Below are positions 17,106 through 24,946 of a stretch of DNA of 41,119 bases, piece after piece. Numbering within the stretch: position 1 is the stretch's first letter; each line of letters starts with the position of its first letter. Under the pieces are notes generated by a model, which was not told the origin of the DNA, did not search any database, and was given only the letters and a program-made list of their open reading frames with translations. The DNA is from a bacterium (GTDB lineage: Bacteria > Myxococcota_A > Bradymonadia > Bradymonadales > Bradymonadaceae), in contig JAUIBR010000055.1 of the NCBI GenBank assembly GCA_030427705.1, forward strand, positions 1-41,119. The letters run 5' to 3'. The position numbers were made by a program, and so were the translations under genes.

Positions 17106-18632
17106 CTACTCTAGGCCCAGGTACTTGGTTTGCTTCTTCGTCGTATTCGACTTGGAAGTCTTCTTCACAGTCCGCTTCTTCGGAGGCGGTTTTGCAGCGA
17201 CCTCAGGCTTGTTCTCTTTCTCAACGACTGCGGGGTCGAACTTCAGAACCAGCGAGGATTGGGGGGCATCAATCGTCTTCGTAATCTTGCTCTTCCCGAT
17301 CTTCGCAGTGACGACCGTAGGAAACTTATCTGGTTTGATCTTAAGCGGGGCAGCGCCCACGGATTCGCCGTTTACCAGGATTTCGACGCCTTGCATGTTG
17401 CTGGCGATGAGCGTTTCGATCGGTTCTGGATCGGGATCTTCTTCGACTTCAATTTCTGGTTCTGGGTCGGGTTCTTCAACCTGAGCAATCTCGGCACCCT
17501 CTTGCGGGTCTTCAGGCGTCTTTGCCTCAGAATCGTTGGTGTCTCCCGCGGTCAGCGCGACGACAAGTCCGATGACCAGAAGTACCCCCACAATCGCGCC
17601 TCCGATGATGGCGATGGGGGCCTTGGAATGTTGTTCACCAAAGTTCGCATCGTCGAGAATCTCAATCTCTCCGGTGTCGGGCAGAGTGATATCGACGTTC
17701 CCGTTGCTCGTATCGGCCGGCGACAGCGGCTCGAATTGAATGACGGGAATGGACTCCAACTCGAGGTCGGAGATGACCTCAGACACGGACGCGTAGCGGA
17801 CATCCAACGACTTCGCCATCATGCGGTTGATGATGCCGCGCAATGAAGGCGAGCAGGGCGTAGTCGGCGGTAGTTGGAACGACTGAGGATTGAGCTGTTT
17901 GCCAATGATCTGGATCGAACTGTCGCCCTGAATCGCTCGTTCTCCGACGATTAGTTCGTATCCCACCAAACCGAGGGCATAGATGTCAGACGGCGGGCCG
18001 ACATGTTCGGGATCGCCTTGAATCTGCTCAGGCGCCATATACCGTGGCGTGCCGATCAAAGTGCCATCACCAGTGAGATCATGTCGAGACTGTGTGTCTC
18101 CGACAGTTTTGGCGATTCCGAAGTCTAGCAGTTTCACCTGATCGCGTTCACCAAGGTGCTCGTAGATCATGATGTTCGCCGGCTTTAGATCGCGGTGCAG
18201 CATGCCCATCGCGTGGGCTTCTTTTAAGCTGTGGAGCACCTGCGTCAGGATCTTAGTAACCCGCTCTTCATCAACTGGTTGGCCAGCGCGAAGCAGCTCG
18301 GCCAGGCTGATCCCATCGATGAACTCCAGCGCCATGTACAAGAGCCCATCCTGGGTCTTTCCGTAATGGTACATGGTGACGGTGTACGGACTTCGCAGCC
18401 GCGAGAGCAATTGTGCTTCGCGTTGGAAGCGCTGCATCAGCGTTTCGAGATATGCGTCGCGTTCTGTGTCGGATTGCGAGTCAATCGTGGGCGGCCGCAG
18501 GACCTTCAAGGCGACATCGCGCCCCAATCCAATCTCGCTCGCACGATACACCCGTGCAAATCCGCCGCTTCCGAGGACGGATTCAATTGTATAGCGACCT
18601 TCGAAGGTCTCGCCGGGTGCTGGAAATCTCAC
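17106..18632 (-). CDS. Transmembrane Ser/Thr protein kinase with PEGA-like extracytoplasmic domain
   Basis: 508 residues. The Hanks-type kinase domain has all catalytic elements: glycine loop G-S-G-G-F-A-R-V (21-28), A-L-K lysine (43), H-R-D-L-K-P-A-N (146-153), D-F-G (170-172) and A-P-E (200-202). A Thr/Ser-rich activation loop lies between the last two, so it should be active. After a linker, one membrane helix (about 338-363) leads to an acidic D-P-E-P-E repeat stretch. A PEGA-like domain follows (about 405-470, G-V-E-I-L-V-N-G-E-S-V-G-A-A-P-L), then a Lys-rich tail. The kinase is cytoplasmic, with the sensor on the far side of the inner membrane. The start codon is GTG at 18632 with no clear Shine-Dalgarno. 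A TPR gene follows on the same strand. Confidence 0.92.
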   Translation of the reverse strand: MRFPAPGETFEGRYTIESVLGSGGFARVYRASEIGLGRDVALKVLRPPTIDSQSDTERDAYLETLMQRFQREAQLLSRLRSPYTVTMYHYGKTQDGLLYMALEFIDGISLAELLRAGQPVDEERVTKILTQVLHSLKEAHAMGMLHRDLKPANIMIYEHLGERDQVKLLDFGIAKTVGDTQSRHDLTGDGTLIGTPRYMAPEQIQGDPEHVGPPSDIYALGLVGYELIVGERAIQGDSSIQIIGKQLNPQSFQLPPTTPCSPSLRGIINRMMAKSLDVRYASVSEVISDLELESIPVIQFEPLSPADTSNGNVDITLPDTGEIEILDDANFGEQHSKAPIAIIGGAIVGVLLVIGLVVALTAGDTNDSEAKTPEDPQEGAEIAQVEEPDPEPEIEVEEDPDPEPIETLIASNMQGVEILVNGESVGAAPLKIKPDKFPTVVTAKIGKSKITKTIDAPQSSLVLKFDPAVVEKENKPEVAAKPPPKKRTVKKTSKSNTTKKQTKYLGLE

Positions 18633-18666
18633 GGTTAAACCGTATCAGAACAATACATTGCTTCAA
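18630..18666 (-). promoter_or_regulatory. Candidate leaderless promoter and palindrome at the PEGA-kinase start
   Basis: On the minus strand, TTGAAG (18666-18661), a 16-nt spacer and TACGGT (18644-18639) place the predicted transcription start at or within a few nt of the GTG start codon (18632). A perfect palindrome, ACGGTT-A-AACCGT (18631-18643), overlaps both the -10 and the start codon. It could be an operator or an initiation-region hairpin. Weak evidence. Confidence 0.3.
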
Positions 18667-18761
18667 CTTTTCCGAATAATACTACGGGAGTATGGCGTTG
18701 ATCTAGTGCGGTGGAGACTGTACTCACTAATGAAGCCGGATTACGCACACTGAGAGTGACG

Positions 18762-19862
18762 ATGAGCGACAATCAAGATCCAACCGAGGCCCTATTGGCA
18801 GACCTTGAGCGTCGTTCGTCTGAGGCGCCCGCCAAGAGCGCTGCTGCGGCCGACGACGACGAGGATATTGAAGCGTTTCTCGCGAGGTTGGAGGGTGGCG
18901 ATTCCGGGTCGAAACCTGCCAAAAAGGTGAAGACCAAAGAAAAGGATCCCCTTGAGGACGAGTTTCTGAATCTGAAGGAGGCGCCTGAAGCCAATATGGT
19001 GAAGGCCGATTCCAAGAAGAAGAAGAAGGAGAAGAAATCCAAGGACAAGGGTGACGGCGAGCTTGAGGTCTCGGAAGGAAAGCCCGAGAAATCTGGGTCA
19101 TCCGGCGGGAAGATCGCGCTCAAGGTCTTGGCGATCGTCGCCCCGGTGATGTTTGCCATCTGGATTATCGGTGCCTATCTCGCCCAGTGGGTTTCGGCTG
19201 GGTGGTTGATCGCGGCGATGGCAACGATCTTGGTCCTCGCGCTTCCGTTGATTCTCAAACGGGTCGCCAAACGCGGGCCTGCCATTTGGTGGACTCTGGG
19301 AACCTCGTTGTTGCTGGCGGTTGGCATCAGTACTGCCGCACCAGCCGCAACCGGAACTGCGATGCAACGGCACGGCCATTGGCCAGCCACGGCGATCGGT
19401 CAATTTGTGGATTGGAAACCAGATAACGCGTTGATTCGCGCAACATCCTGGCTCGGGGGAGCGTTTGGTGGTGCGCTGGGAGCTCCAGAAACTCCTGCGG
19501 CAAAATTGGGAGGCTTGGACCCCTTGGTTCCTCCCGAAACACCAGTTCCACCAGCGCAACCAACTCAACCTGTGCAACCAACTCAACCTGCGCAACCCAC
19601 GCAGCCAGCTCAACCTGCTCAACCTGCTCAACCCGCTCAACCTGCGCAACCCGCTCAGCCAGCTCAGCCTGCTCAGCCTGTGAATGGGCAACCGGCTCAA
19701 CCGGCGCAACCGGCTCAACCTGCGCAACCTGCGCAACCGGTGAATGGTCAACCGGCGGCTCAGCCTGCGCAACCGGCTCAGCCCGCTCAGCCAGTGAACG
19801 GTCAGCCTGCGCAGCCTGCAAATGGACAACCAGCCCCGGCGCAACCTACCCAGCCGAACTAG
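18762..19862 (+). CDS. Membrane protein with charged N-terminus and Q-P-A repeat tail
   Basis: 366 residues, no family recognised. Residues ~1-120 are highly charged, with Asp/Glu-rich segments alternating with Lys runs (K-K-K-K-K-E-K-K). Two long hydrophobic stretches follow (about 125-150 and 152-172, the latter ending in K-R-V-A-K-R), then a third (about 178-195), giving about three membrane helices. After a short linker, the last ~100 residues are almost purely Q-P-A/Q-P-T triplets interrupted by V-N-G-Q. The long Pro-rich tail probably spans part of the envelope or wall, depending on topology. The start is the ATG at 18762; an upstream GTG frame from 18711 adds unsupported residues. It lies divergent from the PEGA kinase and 93 nt before the second kinase gene. 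Confidence 0.7.
   Translation: MSDNQDPTEALLADLERRSSEAPAKSAAAADDDEDIEAFLARLEGGDSGSKPAKKVKTKEKDPLEDEFLNLKEAPEANMVKADSKKKKKEKKSKDKGDGELEVSEGKPEKSGSSGGKIALKVLAIVAPVMFAIWIIGAYLAQWVSAGWLIAAMATILVLALPLILKRVAKRGPAIWWTLGTSLLLAVGISTAAPAATGTAMQRHGHWPATAIGQFVDWKPDNALIRATSWLGGAFGGALGAPETPAAKLGGLDPLVPPETPVPPAQPTQPVQPTQPAQPTQPAQPAQPAQPAQPAQPAQPAQPAQPVNGQPAQPAQPAQPAQPAQPVNGQPAAQPAQPAQPAQPVNGQPAQPANGQPAPAQPTQPN
19557..19859 (+). repeat. Coding tandem repeat (9-nt unit, Q-P-A)
   Basis: About 33 imperfect copies of a 9-nt unit of form CA[AG]-CCN-GCN run to the stop codon of the preceding gene and encode Q-P-A with some Q-P-T/Q-P-V. Four V-N-G-Q or A-N-G-Q interruptions break the array into blocks. Third-base variation between copies shows it is not a fresh expansion, but length change by slippage is plausible. 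Confidence 0.9.
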
Positions 19863-19890
19863 ACGTTCCGGTGAACTCACCCGAGTTTTG

Positions 19891-19919
19891 TTGCCACATC
19901 TCTGGTGCTGGGTTAGGTT
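19891..19919 (+). promoter_or_regulatory. Candidate promoter for the kinase-like gene at 19956
   Basis: TTGCCA (19891-19896), a 17-nt spacer and TAGGTT (19914-19919) form a plausible promoter. The -10 is identical to the one proposed for rpoB. The predicted leader is about 30 nt. Confidence 0.4.
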
Positions 19920-19955
19920 CGTAGCGATCCCTCACACTTACGTCGCGCGGTGACT

Positions 19956-21701
19956 ATGTCTGATGCGAATGCGCAAGAAGGCCTCACCTTAGATACGGTG
20001 CTCGATGATTTGGGAAGCATCGTCCAGGTAGCCCTGACCCGAGATTCGGGGAGCGGTGCGTCTTACGCCGAGATGCAGCAGAATCTGCCGCATCTCCATC
20101 TCCATGTACTGACGTATATTCGCTTTCTAGAGAATCACGGGTATGTCGAATATGACCGTGTTGCAGATGTGATTCGCACTAGCGACAGAGGCCGCGCAGC
20201 GGCTGATGATGTGCAGTTGTGGCGGACCGAAGCGGAAACAGCATTCGCCCAACATCTTGTTGGGAACGCGGACGCTGATGACGATACGATGGGCGAGCTC
20301 GGTGCCGCTGTGGACGATCTCATCGACTCCATCGCCTTTGATGACGTTGAAGAAATTGGCGACGAAGATGACACTCAAGGTGTCGCAGTCGCGAACTATA
20401 TCCAAACACCTGAGCCAGACGCTCCGGTTGACCAACCTGAAGAACCGAAGAACGACGACATGAATTCAAACGACGGCTCCTCCTACCAACGACGATTTAG
20501 TACTGGAAGTCACGCGTCAGCGCGCCCTGCCTCGGGAACGACGCCAGCGGCGACCTCATCATCCAGCGGAGGAAAGATGCTGTATGAACGTGACGAAGAG
20601 ATCGGTAGCGGCGGTATGGGTACCGTCTATTTGGGCACGCAGGTAAAACTCAACCGCAAGGTTGCCATCAAGGAGATCAAAGAGATCTTCGACGTGTTTG
20701 CCGGTGTTCAGCGCTCAGACATCGTTCAGCGGTTCACAGAGATCGTTCAGACTCAGTCGCAGCTGATCCACCCGAACATCATCCAGATGATCGATATTGA
20801 TACAGACGCTCGTTTCCCATTTGTGGTCATGCAATACGCACCGAATGGAAACCTCCGTCGCCTTATCGAGATGGAAGGCCGCCCGCCCATGCAGGTCGCG
20901 CTTAAGTACTTCCTGCAGATCCTTCATGCGCTGAGCGCCGCTCACGATGCGAAGGTAACGCACGGCGGGATCAAGCCGGAGAACGTCGTCTTGGATGCAT
21001 CAGGTAACGCGATGCTGACCGACTTTGGAATTTCACAGGTTGTTGAACTCGATAGCGCACGCGCGAACCAAGTCTATGTGGGCGTTGGAACCGTCGCGTA
21101 CATGAGCCCCGAGCAGTTCCGCGATCCGAACGCCTCGTCCGTGAAGAGCGACATCTACTCTCTGGGCATCATGTTCTACGAGATGTTGACGGGTAAGGTG
21201 CCTGGCCGTCGTTCACCGATGCCTTCAAGTTTCTTCCCAGACATCCCGCGCAAGCTCGATGACGTGTTCGATCGCATGTCGATGGACGACGAAGAAGATC
21301 GCTATGATTCTATCGACGAAGTGCTCGCCGATATCTATGGCGACAAAGACGTAATGAAGATTCTCGACAAGCGCGGTGGCTTCGTCTTCCTGCGTGACCC
21401 GATGGATCACGGGTCGGTTGGTCTCAAAGTTGAGATCGATGACTCGAGCATCGACTTCGACCCATCGACCCTTGGCGAAGAGAGCTCGTCGCTCGGTGAA
21501 GACAGCTCAGACGTCGAAGATGACGACGACTTCGAGCCGGAAGACGGTGATGTCCTCGACAAACTCGACAAGTACGGCGAGCTCTTCGACGAAGAAGGCG
21601 AGTCTGACGACGATGATGATGACGATGATGCAGAATCAGGGTCGGAAGACGACGATTCGGAAGCATCGGATGATGACGAGTCGGAAGAAGATGACGACTA
21701 G
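19956..21701 (+). CDS. Ser/Thr kinase-like protein with lost catalytic Asp and acidic tail (predicted pseudokinase)
   Basis: 581 residues. Residues ~10-85 look like a small helical domain ending in E-N-H-G-Y-V-E-Y-D, which resembles a winged-helix wing. A Ser/Asp-rich linker follows. The kinase domain starts near residue 209, with the glycine loop I-G-S-G-G-M-G-T-V-Y and V-A-I-K (K239) intact, D-F-G (356-358) intact, and S-P-E in place of A-P-E. The catalytic loop reads T-H-G-G-I-K-P-E-N (335-343): Arg and the catalytic Asp of H-R-D are both Gly. It can probably bind ATP but should be catalytically weak or dead. The C-terminal ~110 residues are almost all Asp/Glu/Ser, including a run of eight Asp. 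No membrane segment. The start at 19956 is preferred over GTG at 19950. Its 3' end overlaps the carbonic anhydrase gene. Confidence 0.85.
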   Translation: MSDANAQEGLTLDTVLDDLGSIVQVALTRDSGSGASYAEMQQNLPHLHLHVLTYIRFLENHGYVEYDRVADVIRTSDRGRAAADDVQLWRTEAETAFAQHLVGNADADDDTMGELGAAVDDLIDSIAFDDVEEIGDEDDTQGVAVANYIQTPEPDAPVDQPEEPKNDDMNSNDGSSYQRRFSTGSHASARPASGTTPAATSSSSGGKMLYERDEEIGSGGMGTVYLGTQVKLNRKVAIKEIKEIFDVFAGVQRSDIVQRFTEIVQTQSQLIHPNIIQMIDIDTDARFPFVVMQYAPNGNLRRLIEMEGRPPMQVALKYFLQILHALSAAHDAKVTHGGIKPENVVLDASGNAMLTDFGISQVVELDSARANQVYVGVGTVAYMSPEQFRDPNASSVKSDIYSLGIMFYEMLTGKVPGRRSPMPSSFFPDIPRKLDDVFDRMSMDDEEDRYDSIDEVLADIYGDKDVMKILDKRGGFVFLRDPMDHGSVGLKVEIDDSSIDFDPSTLGEESSSLGEDSSDVEDDDDFEPEDGDVLDKLDKYGELFDEEGESDDDDDDDDAESGSEDDDSEASDDDESEEDDD

Positions 21702-22227
21702 GTCCGTCTTTCCGTATCGCGGCGCAGTTCCTCACATTCCGGAATCAGCAACCATCGCTCCTGGCGCGAAGGTCATCGGTCAGGTGACTCTCGGCGAGGA
21801 CGTGGGCGTGTGGTTCAATTCTGTGCTTCGCGGCGATGTACAACCCATTACGATTGGGGATAGGACTAACATCCAAGAGTTGGTGATGGTCCACGCCACA
21901 ACTGGTGTTCAGCCCACGGTAATCGGCGACGATGTCACCGTTGGCCACCGAGCCATTCTGCATGGTTGCACGGTAGGCAATGGTTGTTTGATTGGGATGG
22001 GGTCGATCGTGCTCGACGAGGTCGAGCTCGGAGATCACTGTCTGGTCGCTGCTGGCGCGGTGTTGACTCCAGGTAAAAAGTACCCTGCAGGCAGCGTCAT
22101 CATGGGCACGCCCGGCAAGGTCGTGCGTCAGGTCAACGACGCTGATATCGAGGCCTTTCTAGAGTCCGCGAAACACTATGTCGAGTTGATGCGGGAGTAT
22201 CGTTCAACGTTCGACGGCGTTGAGTGA
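21691..22227 (+). CDS. Gamma-class carbonic anhydrase family protein (left-handed beta-helix)
   Basis: 178 residues of the YrdA/PaaY/Cam branch of hexapeptide-repeat proteins: cytosolic trimers that bind Zn or Fe at subunit interfaces and may hydrate CO2. Seen here: W-F-N-S-V-L-R-G-D (Arg and Asp of the active site), T-N-I-Q-E, and the three candidate metal His in M-V-H-A-T and V-G-H-R-A-I-L-H-G. Repeats such as I-G-D-D-V-T-V-G and I-G-M-G-S-I-V-L-D follow, ending in a helix. Length is normal. The ATG at 21691 lies 11 nt inside the upstream kinase-like gene and has GGAAGAAG directly before it, so the two are coupled. The 3' end overlaps the convergent DUF547 gene by 24 nt. Confidence 0.93.
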   Translation: MTTRSVFPYRGAVPHIPESATIAPGAKVIGQVTLGEDVGVWFNSVLRGDVQPITIGDRTNIQELVMVHATTGVQPTVIGDDVTVGHRAILHGCTVGNGCLIGMGSIVLDEVELGDHCLVAAGAVLTPGKKYPAGSVIMGTPGKVVRQVNDADIEAFLESAKHYVELMREYRSTFDGVE

Positions 22228-23016
22228 CCAGTCGTATTCCAGCCAGCTGATATCTGGGTCTCCACCCTTCGATTCCACAAAATTCTTAACGTCTTGGGCA
22301 GCGTACTTGGCGACGTACCGGGCCAACGTCGATTCGTGGCCACGATAGGCGGCGTTTGTGAAGTCTGAGCCGTACCAATTCAAGATATTCGTCAGCACGA
22401 GCCGGTCGCTGTCCACCCGCACATAGCGTTGGTCTTGGAGCGTGCGCCGGGTCGCGGCCTCGAGTTGTTTATCCAGGGTGCTTCCGTCAAACGCGTGCGC
22501 GGCGAGGGGAGGGCAACCCACCGATGCGCAGTTGACGGCGAAGTGGATACGTTCGTCGAGGAAGTACGGCCGCAACACGCCATGCTCGATGTCATCAAGC
22601 GACATGGTGTGGCCACCGACTTTGTAGCGTCGAGTCTTCCAAGGCTTGTCTATATCGCGGATGGAAGCGATCGGAAGGTTTTCCAAGATCAGTTTGAGCG
22701 TGTAGCCGTTGTAGGCATTAATCAGCAGGGCCTTTTGTGCTTCTGGCTTCAGCCCCGCGAGCTTGGCTGTGCTAACGGACTCTAGATACGCGTCCAGCTC
22801 GCCCTGTTGCGACTTGGCGAGTTCGTAGTTCACGAACCCGGAACTCGGGTCGACCACCGATTTCAGGTAGGCATCAAACTTTGCGTGGTCGAAGTCGCCC
22901 GCCCCGGACTTCTTACCTGCGTCGAGCTCCTTGATGATTGGACTATCAAGCAGTTTGGCTTCGGGAGCACAGGCCGCGAGCAAGAGTGCGACAAGGGCGA
23001 CGAATAGGACCTTCAT
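22204..23016 (-). CDS. DUF547-family lipoprotein
   Basis: 270 residues. A lipoprotein signal peptide (hydrophobic stretch with lipobox L-A-A-C-A) is followed by the DUF547 domain: L-L-I-N-A-Y-N-G-Y-T-L, then I-H-F-A-V-N-C-A-S-V-G-C-P-P-L, its most conserved block, which contains a conserved His and two Cys. DUF547 proteins are extracytoplasmic and of uncertain biochemistry. The start ATG overlaps the stop of the upstream VanY-type peptidase (ATGA), so the pair is translationally coupled and may act together at the cell wall. The 3' end overlaps the convergent carbonic anhydrase gene. Confidence 0.88.
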   Translation of the reverse strand: MKVLFVALVALLLAACAPEAKLLDSPIIKELDAGKKSGAGDFDHAKFDAYLKSVVDPSSGFVNYELAKSQQGELDAYLESVSTAKLAGLKPEAQKALLINAYNGYTLKLILENLPIASIRDIDKPWKTRRYKVGGHTMSLDDIEHGVLRPYFLDERIHFAVNCASVGCPPLAAHAFDGSTLDKQLEAATRRTLQDQRYVRVDSDRLVLTNILNWYGSDFTNAAYRGHESTLARYVAKYAAQDVKNFVESKGGDPDISWLEYDWSLNAVER

Positions 23017-24077
23017 GGCAATTCATCGCGCGTGTTGAACACGAAGCCATGCCAGTGTTCACGGACGTAGTCGAAGAACGGTACGGGGTTTCGGCGGTTT
23101 CGATTCCAGCGTTTTTCGAACGCGTCCCACTGCTCGAACAGCCGGGATTTGATATCCGGCTCATGCTGCGCGGCGTACTCCTTAAGCGCTTGCGCCACAG
23201 GGTAGTAGGTCCAGTGCCAACGCTCTTCCATGTATTGATGCTCGGAGGTCGGATTGCGGTAAGGCTGCACGAATCCGAATTGATATCCGTGTTGAAACAG
23301 CCACCTGTATTCGTCGGCAAGCCGTTTGCCGTCGACGAAATTTATAGGGTTGAGGCTGAAGAGGTCGAAGTCTGTGCCCCAATGATGGCGCGAGATTCCG
23401 GGCGCGGAGCTTGCGACCAATATCTCACGTTCCCGCTCTTTGAAGCTCAGAACATTGAACCAACAACGTTCATGGGAAGAGATTGCAGGATTCCAGGTTC
23501 GTCCGTGCTGGATATTACATTTCTCGCCAGCACGCGGGCTCACACGATTGAACGAATTGGTTCGGAAGGTGAATTTGCGCTTCCAAATCCAGCTTTGGGT
23601 GCGGGCATCTCGGTAGCTGCTGCGGCTAATCTGCCGGATAATGCTTGCGCGAAAACGCGGGTCGCTCTCAAACCGGTCGCGAATCCGTTTCATCTGGGAC
23701 TTCACGTTGACCTCGTCCCACCAATCCAAGACGAGGTACGAGTCGGGGTCTGCCGCGGTAAGGACCATGGCCTCGATCAGGCAGTCCTTCTGCCGAGTTG
23801 ATTCTGCAATGACGACTTCGGGAGGCGGTGCGGCGCCGACAATCCAGTCTTCGACGCGTCGTTTGTCGAGCTCAGCCAAACGTTCGATTGCGAGTCGCCA
23901 TTGTTCCTTGCGGAACTCAACGGCCTTGGAATCCACGAAGCTCAGGCAGCCGGTGCCGACGAGGTTGAGCTGCTTGAAAATTCGGGTTTCCTGCTCGGGT
24001 TCAAGGGCTTGCGCGGGGGCATAGAAACCCATCCATCCAACAAGCGAGCCCAGCAATGCAACAACGAGTTTGCGCAT
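23013..24077 (-). CDS. VanY/LdcB-like M15 peptidase (D-Ala carboxypeptidase family), secreted
   Basis: 354 residues with an N-terminal signal peptide (hydrophobic stretch ending near A-Q-A). After a ~200-residue charged helical region comes the M15 zinc peptidase core. S-R-H-H-W-G-T-D-F-D matches S-x-H-x-x-G-x-x-x-D and supplies a His and an Asp ligand. E-E-R-W-H-W-T-Y-Y matches the catalytic Glu and the last His ligand. Such enzymes trim D-Ala or L,D-peptides of peptidoglycan in the periplasm. The N-terminal half is not recognised and may be a lineage-specific addition. It heads a two-gene operon with the DUF547 lipoprotein (4-nt overlap). Confidence 0.85.
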   Translation of the reverse strand: MRKLVVALLGSLVGWMGFYAPAQALEPEQETRIFKQLNLVGTGCLSFVDSKAVEFRKEQWRLAIERLAELDKRRVEDWIVGAAPPPEVVIAESTRQKDCLIEAMVLTAADPDSYLVLDWWDEVNVKSQMKRIRDRFESDPRFRASIIRQISRSSYRDARTQSWIWKRKFTFRTNSFNRVSPRAGEKCNIQHGRTWNPAISSHERCWFNVLSFKEREREILVASSAPGISRHHWGTDFDLFSLNPINFVDGKRLADEYRWLFQHGYQFGFVQPYRNPTSEHQYMEERWHWTYYPVAQALKEYAAQHEPDIKSRLFEQWDAFEKRWNRNRRNPVPFFDYVREHWHGFVFNTRDELP

Positions 24078-24141
24078 GTGAACTTGATATCATGCCGCGA
24101 TCTCGATGTCGCCCAATAATGGTTTCGTGCATCATCCGCGG

Positions 24142-24171
24142 TTGACGCCTTGCGCCGGTAAACCTTAGGAT
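24142..24171 (+). promoter_or_regulatory. Candidate promoter for the gene at 24213
   Basis: TTGACG (24142-24147), an 18-nt spacer and TAGGAT (24166-24171) lie ~42 nt upstream of the ATG at 24213. Same architecture as the rpoB candidate. Confidence 0.45.
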
Positions 24172-24212
24172 TTCAAGACGAACGCACTTCAGGCATATCA
24201 TCCGAGTTACGC

Positions 24213-24875
24213 ATGCAAATCGGCTACAACAATGACGTTGAGTATCGAGGCAAAACGTTTCACATCCAGACCGAGGATCGTGGCGTAAAAGCTGGCCAAA
24301 TCGAGACACAGATTTTCCACGCTGGTGCCATCCTTGATACAGCCATCATCTCGTACGAGAAGAGTGTCGACGGCCTTGAGGGCGACGACGCCATTGCGAA
24401 GATTCGCGATATGATGAAGGCGGCTCACAAGAATTTTTACAAGAAGCTGCACTCTGGTGAGTACGATTCGATGGTGGGTCTTGAGCCCGCCGGCGAGTCC
24501 GTTGATGTGGATGTCGAGGATTTCGACCCAGGCCAGGACCGAGTTCCGCAATCGGCGCTCGACATTGAAAACAACCCAGATGGTTTCGCAATCGATGACG
24601 GCATGGAAGCGGTCGACATCAGCCAATTGAAGAACAAACTTGGTGGCGAAGGCAGTGCTCCGACGCAAATGGTGACGCCATCTGAGATTGAACAGGCGAT
24701 GCAGGAAGATGCCAGAAGTGCCGCCGCCGCAGCTTCTGCACCAGCTGCGCCTGCCGCGAAAGCCGCACCAGCAGTGGACCTCCCGAAAACGGGTGCACTC
24801 GCGTGGACGGGTTGTGAAGCACCGAAGAACGACACATCGATCGTCGAAATGGTGGAGGCATTTGCAGGCGGCTGA
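24213..24875 (+). CDS. Conserved myxobacterial-type protein of unknown function
   Basis: 220 residues. The N-terminal ~85 residues start M-Q-I-G-Y-N-N-D-V-E-Y-R-G-K-T-F-H-I-Q-T-E-D, a domain start I recognise from many uncharacterised deltaproteobacterial and myxobacterial proteins. It contains I-E-T-Q-I-F-H-A-G-A-I and ends in a basic helix, A-A-H-K-N-F-Y-K-K-L-H-S-G-E-Y-D. The rest is acidic, then Ala/Pro-rich, with a short C-terminal W-T-G-C-E-A-P segment. No signal peptide, membrane segment or catalytic motif is visible. It is monocistronic or the first gene before ftsEX (71-nt gap). Function unknown. Confidence 0.75.
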   Translation: MQIGYNNDVEYRGKTFHIQTEDRGVKAGQIETQIFHAGAILDTAIISYEKSVDGLEGDDAIAKIRDMMKAAHKNFYKKLHSGEYDSMVGLEPAGESVDVDVEDFDPGQDRVPQSALDIENNPDGFAIDDGMEAVDISQLKNKLGGEGSAPTQMVTPSEIEQAMQEDARSAAAAASAPAAPAAKAAPAVDLPKTGALAWTGCEAPKNDTSIVEMVEAFAGG

Positions 24876-24926
24876 TCAGCTGTCTATGATCCCCATATAA
24901 ACTGCGCTCTTCACAAGGATGTGAAG
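24873..24926 (+). promoter_or_regulatory. Possible ftsEX promoter and leader hairpin
   Basis: TGATCA (24873-24878) and TATAAA (24896-24901), separated by 17 nt, are a weak promoter candidate. They are followed by a perfect 7-bp stem CTTCACA / TGTGAAG (24909-24915, 24920-24926) with an AGGA loop, 20 nt before the ftsE ATG. No T-tract follows, so the hairpin is not a terminator. Confidence 0.25.
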
Positions 24927-24946
24927 GGTCAACCGAGAAGAAAGTT

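Noticed and set aside
19557-19859. CRISPR array or VNTR-like element
   Set aside because: The unit is 9 nt, in frame within a gene, without unique spacers, so it is a coding repeat and not CRISPR.
19098-19880. Minus-strand frames opposite the Q-P-A repeat
   Set aside because: Repetitive Leu/Arg/Ser translation produced by the repeat on the other strand; no start signals.
24909-24926. Terminator before ftsE
   Set aside because: The hairpin has a 7-bp stem but no T-tract follows, so it was kept only as a possible leader structure.
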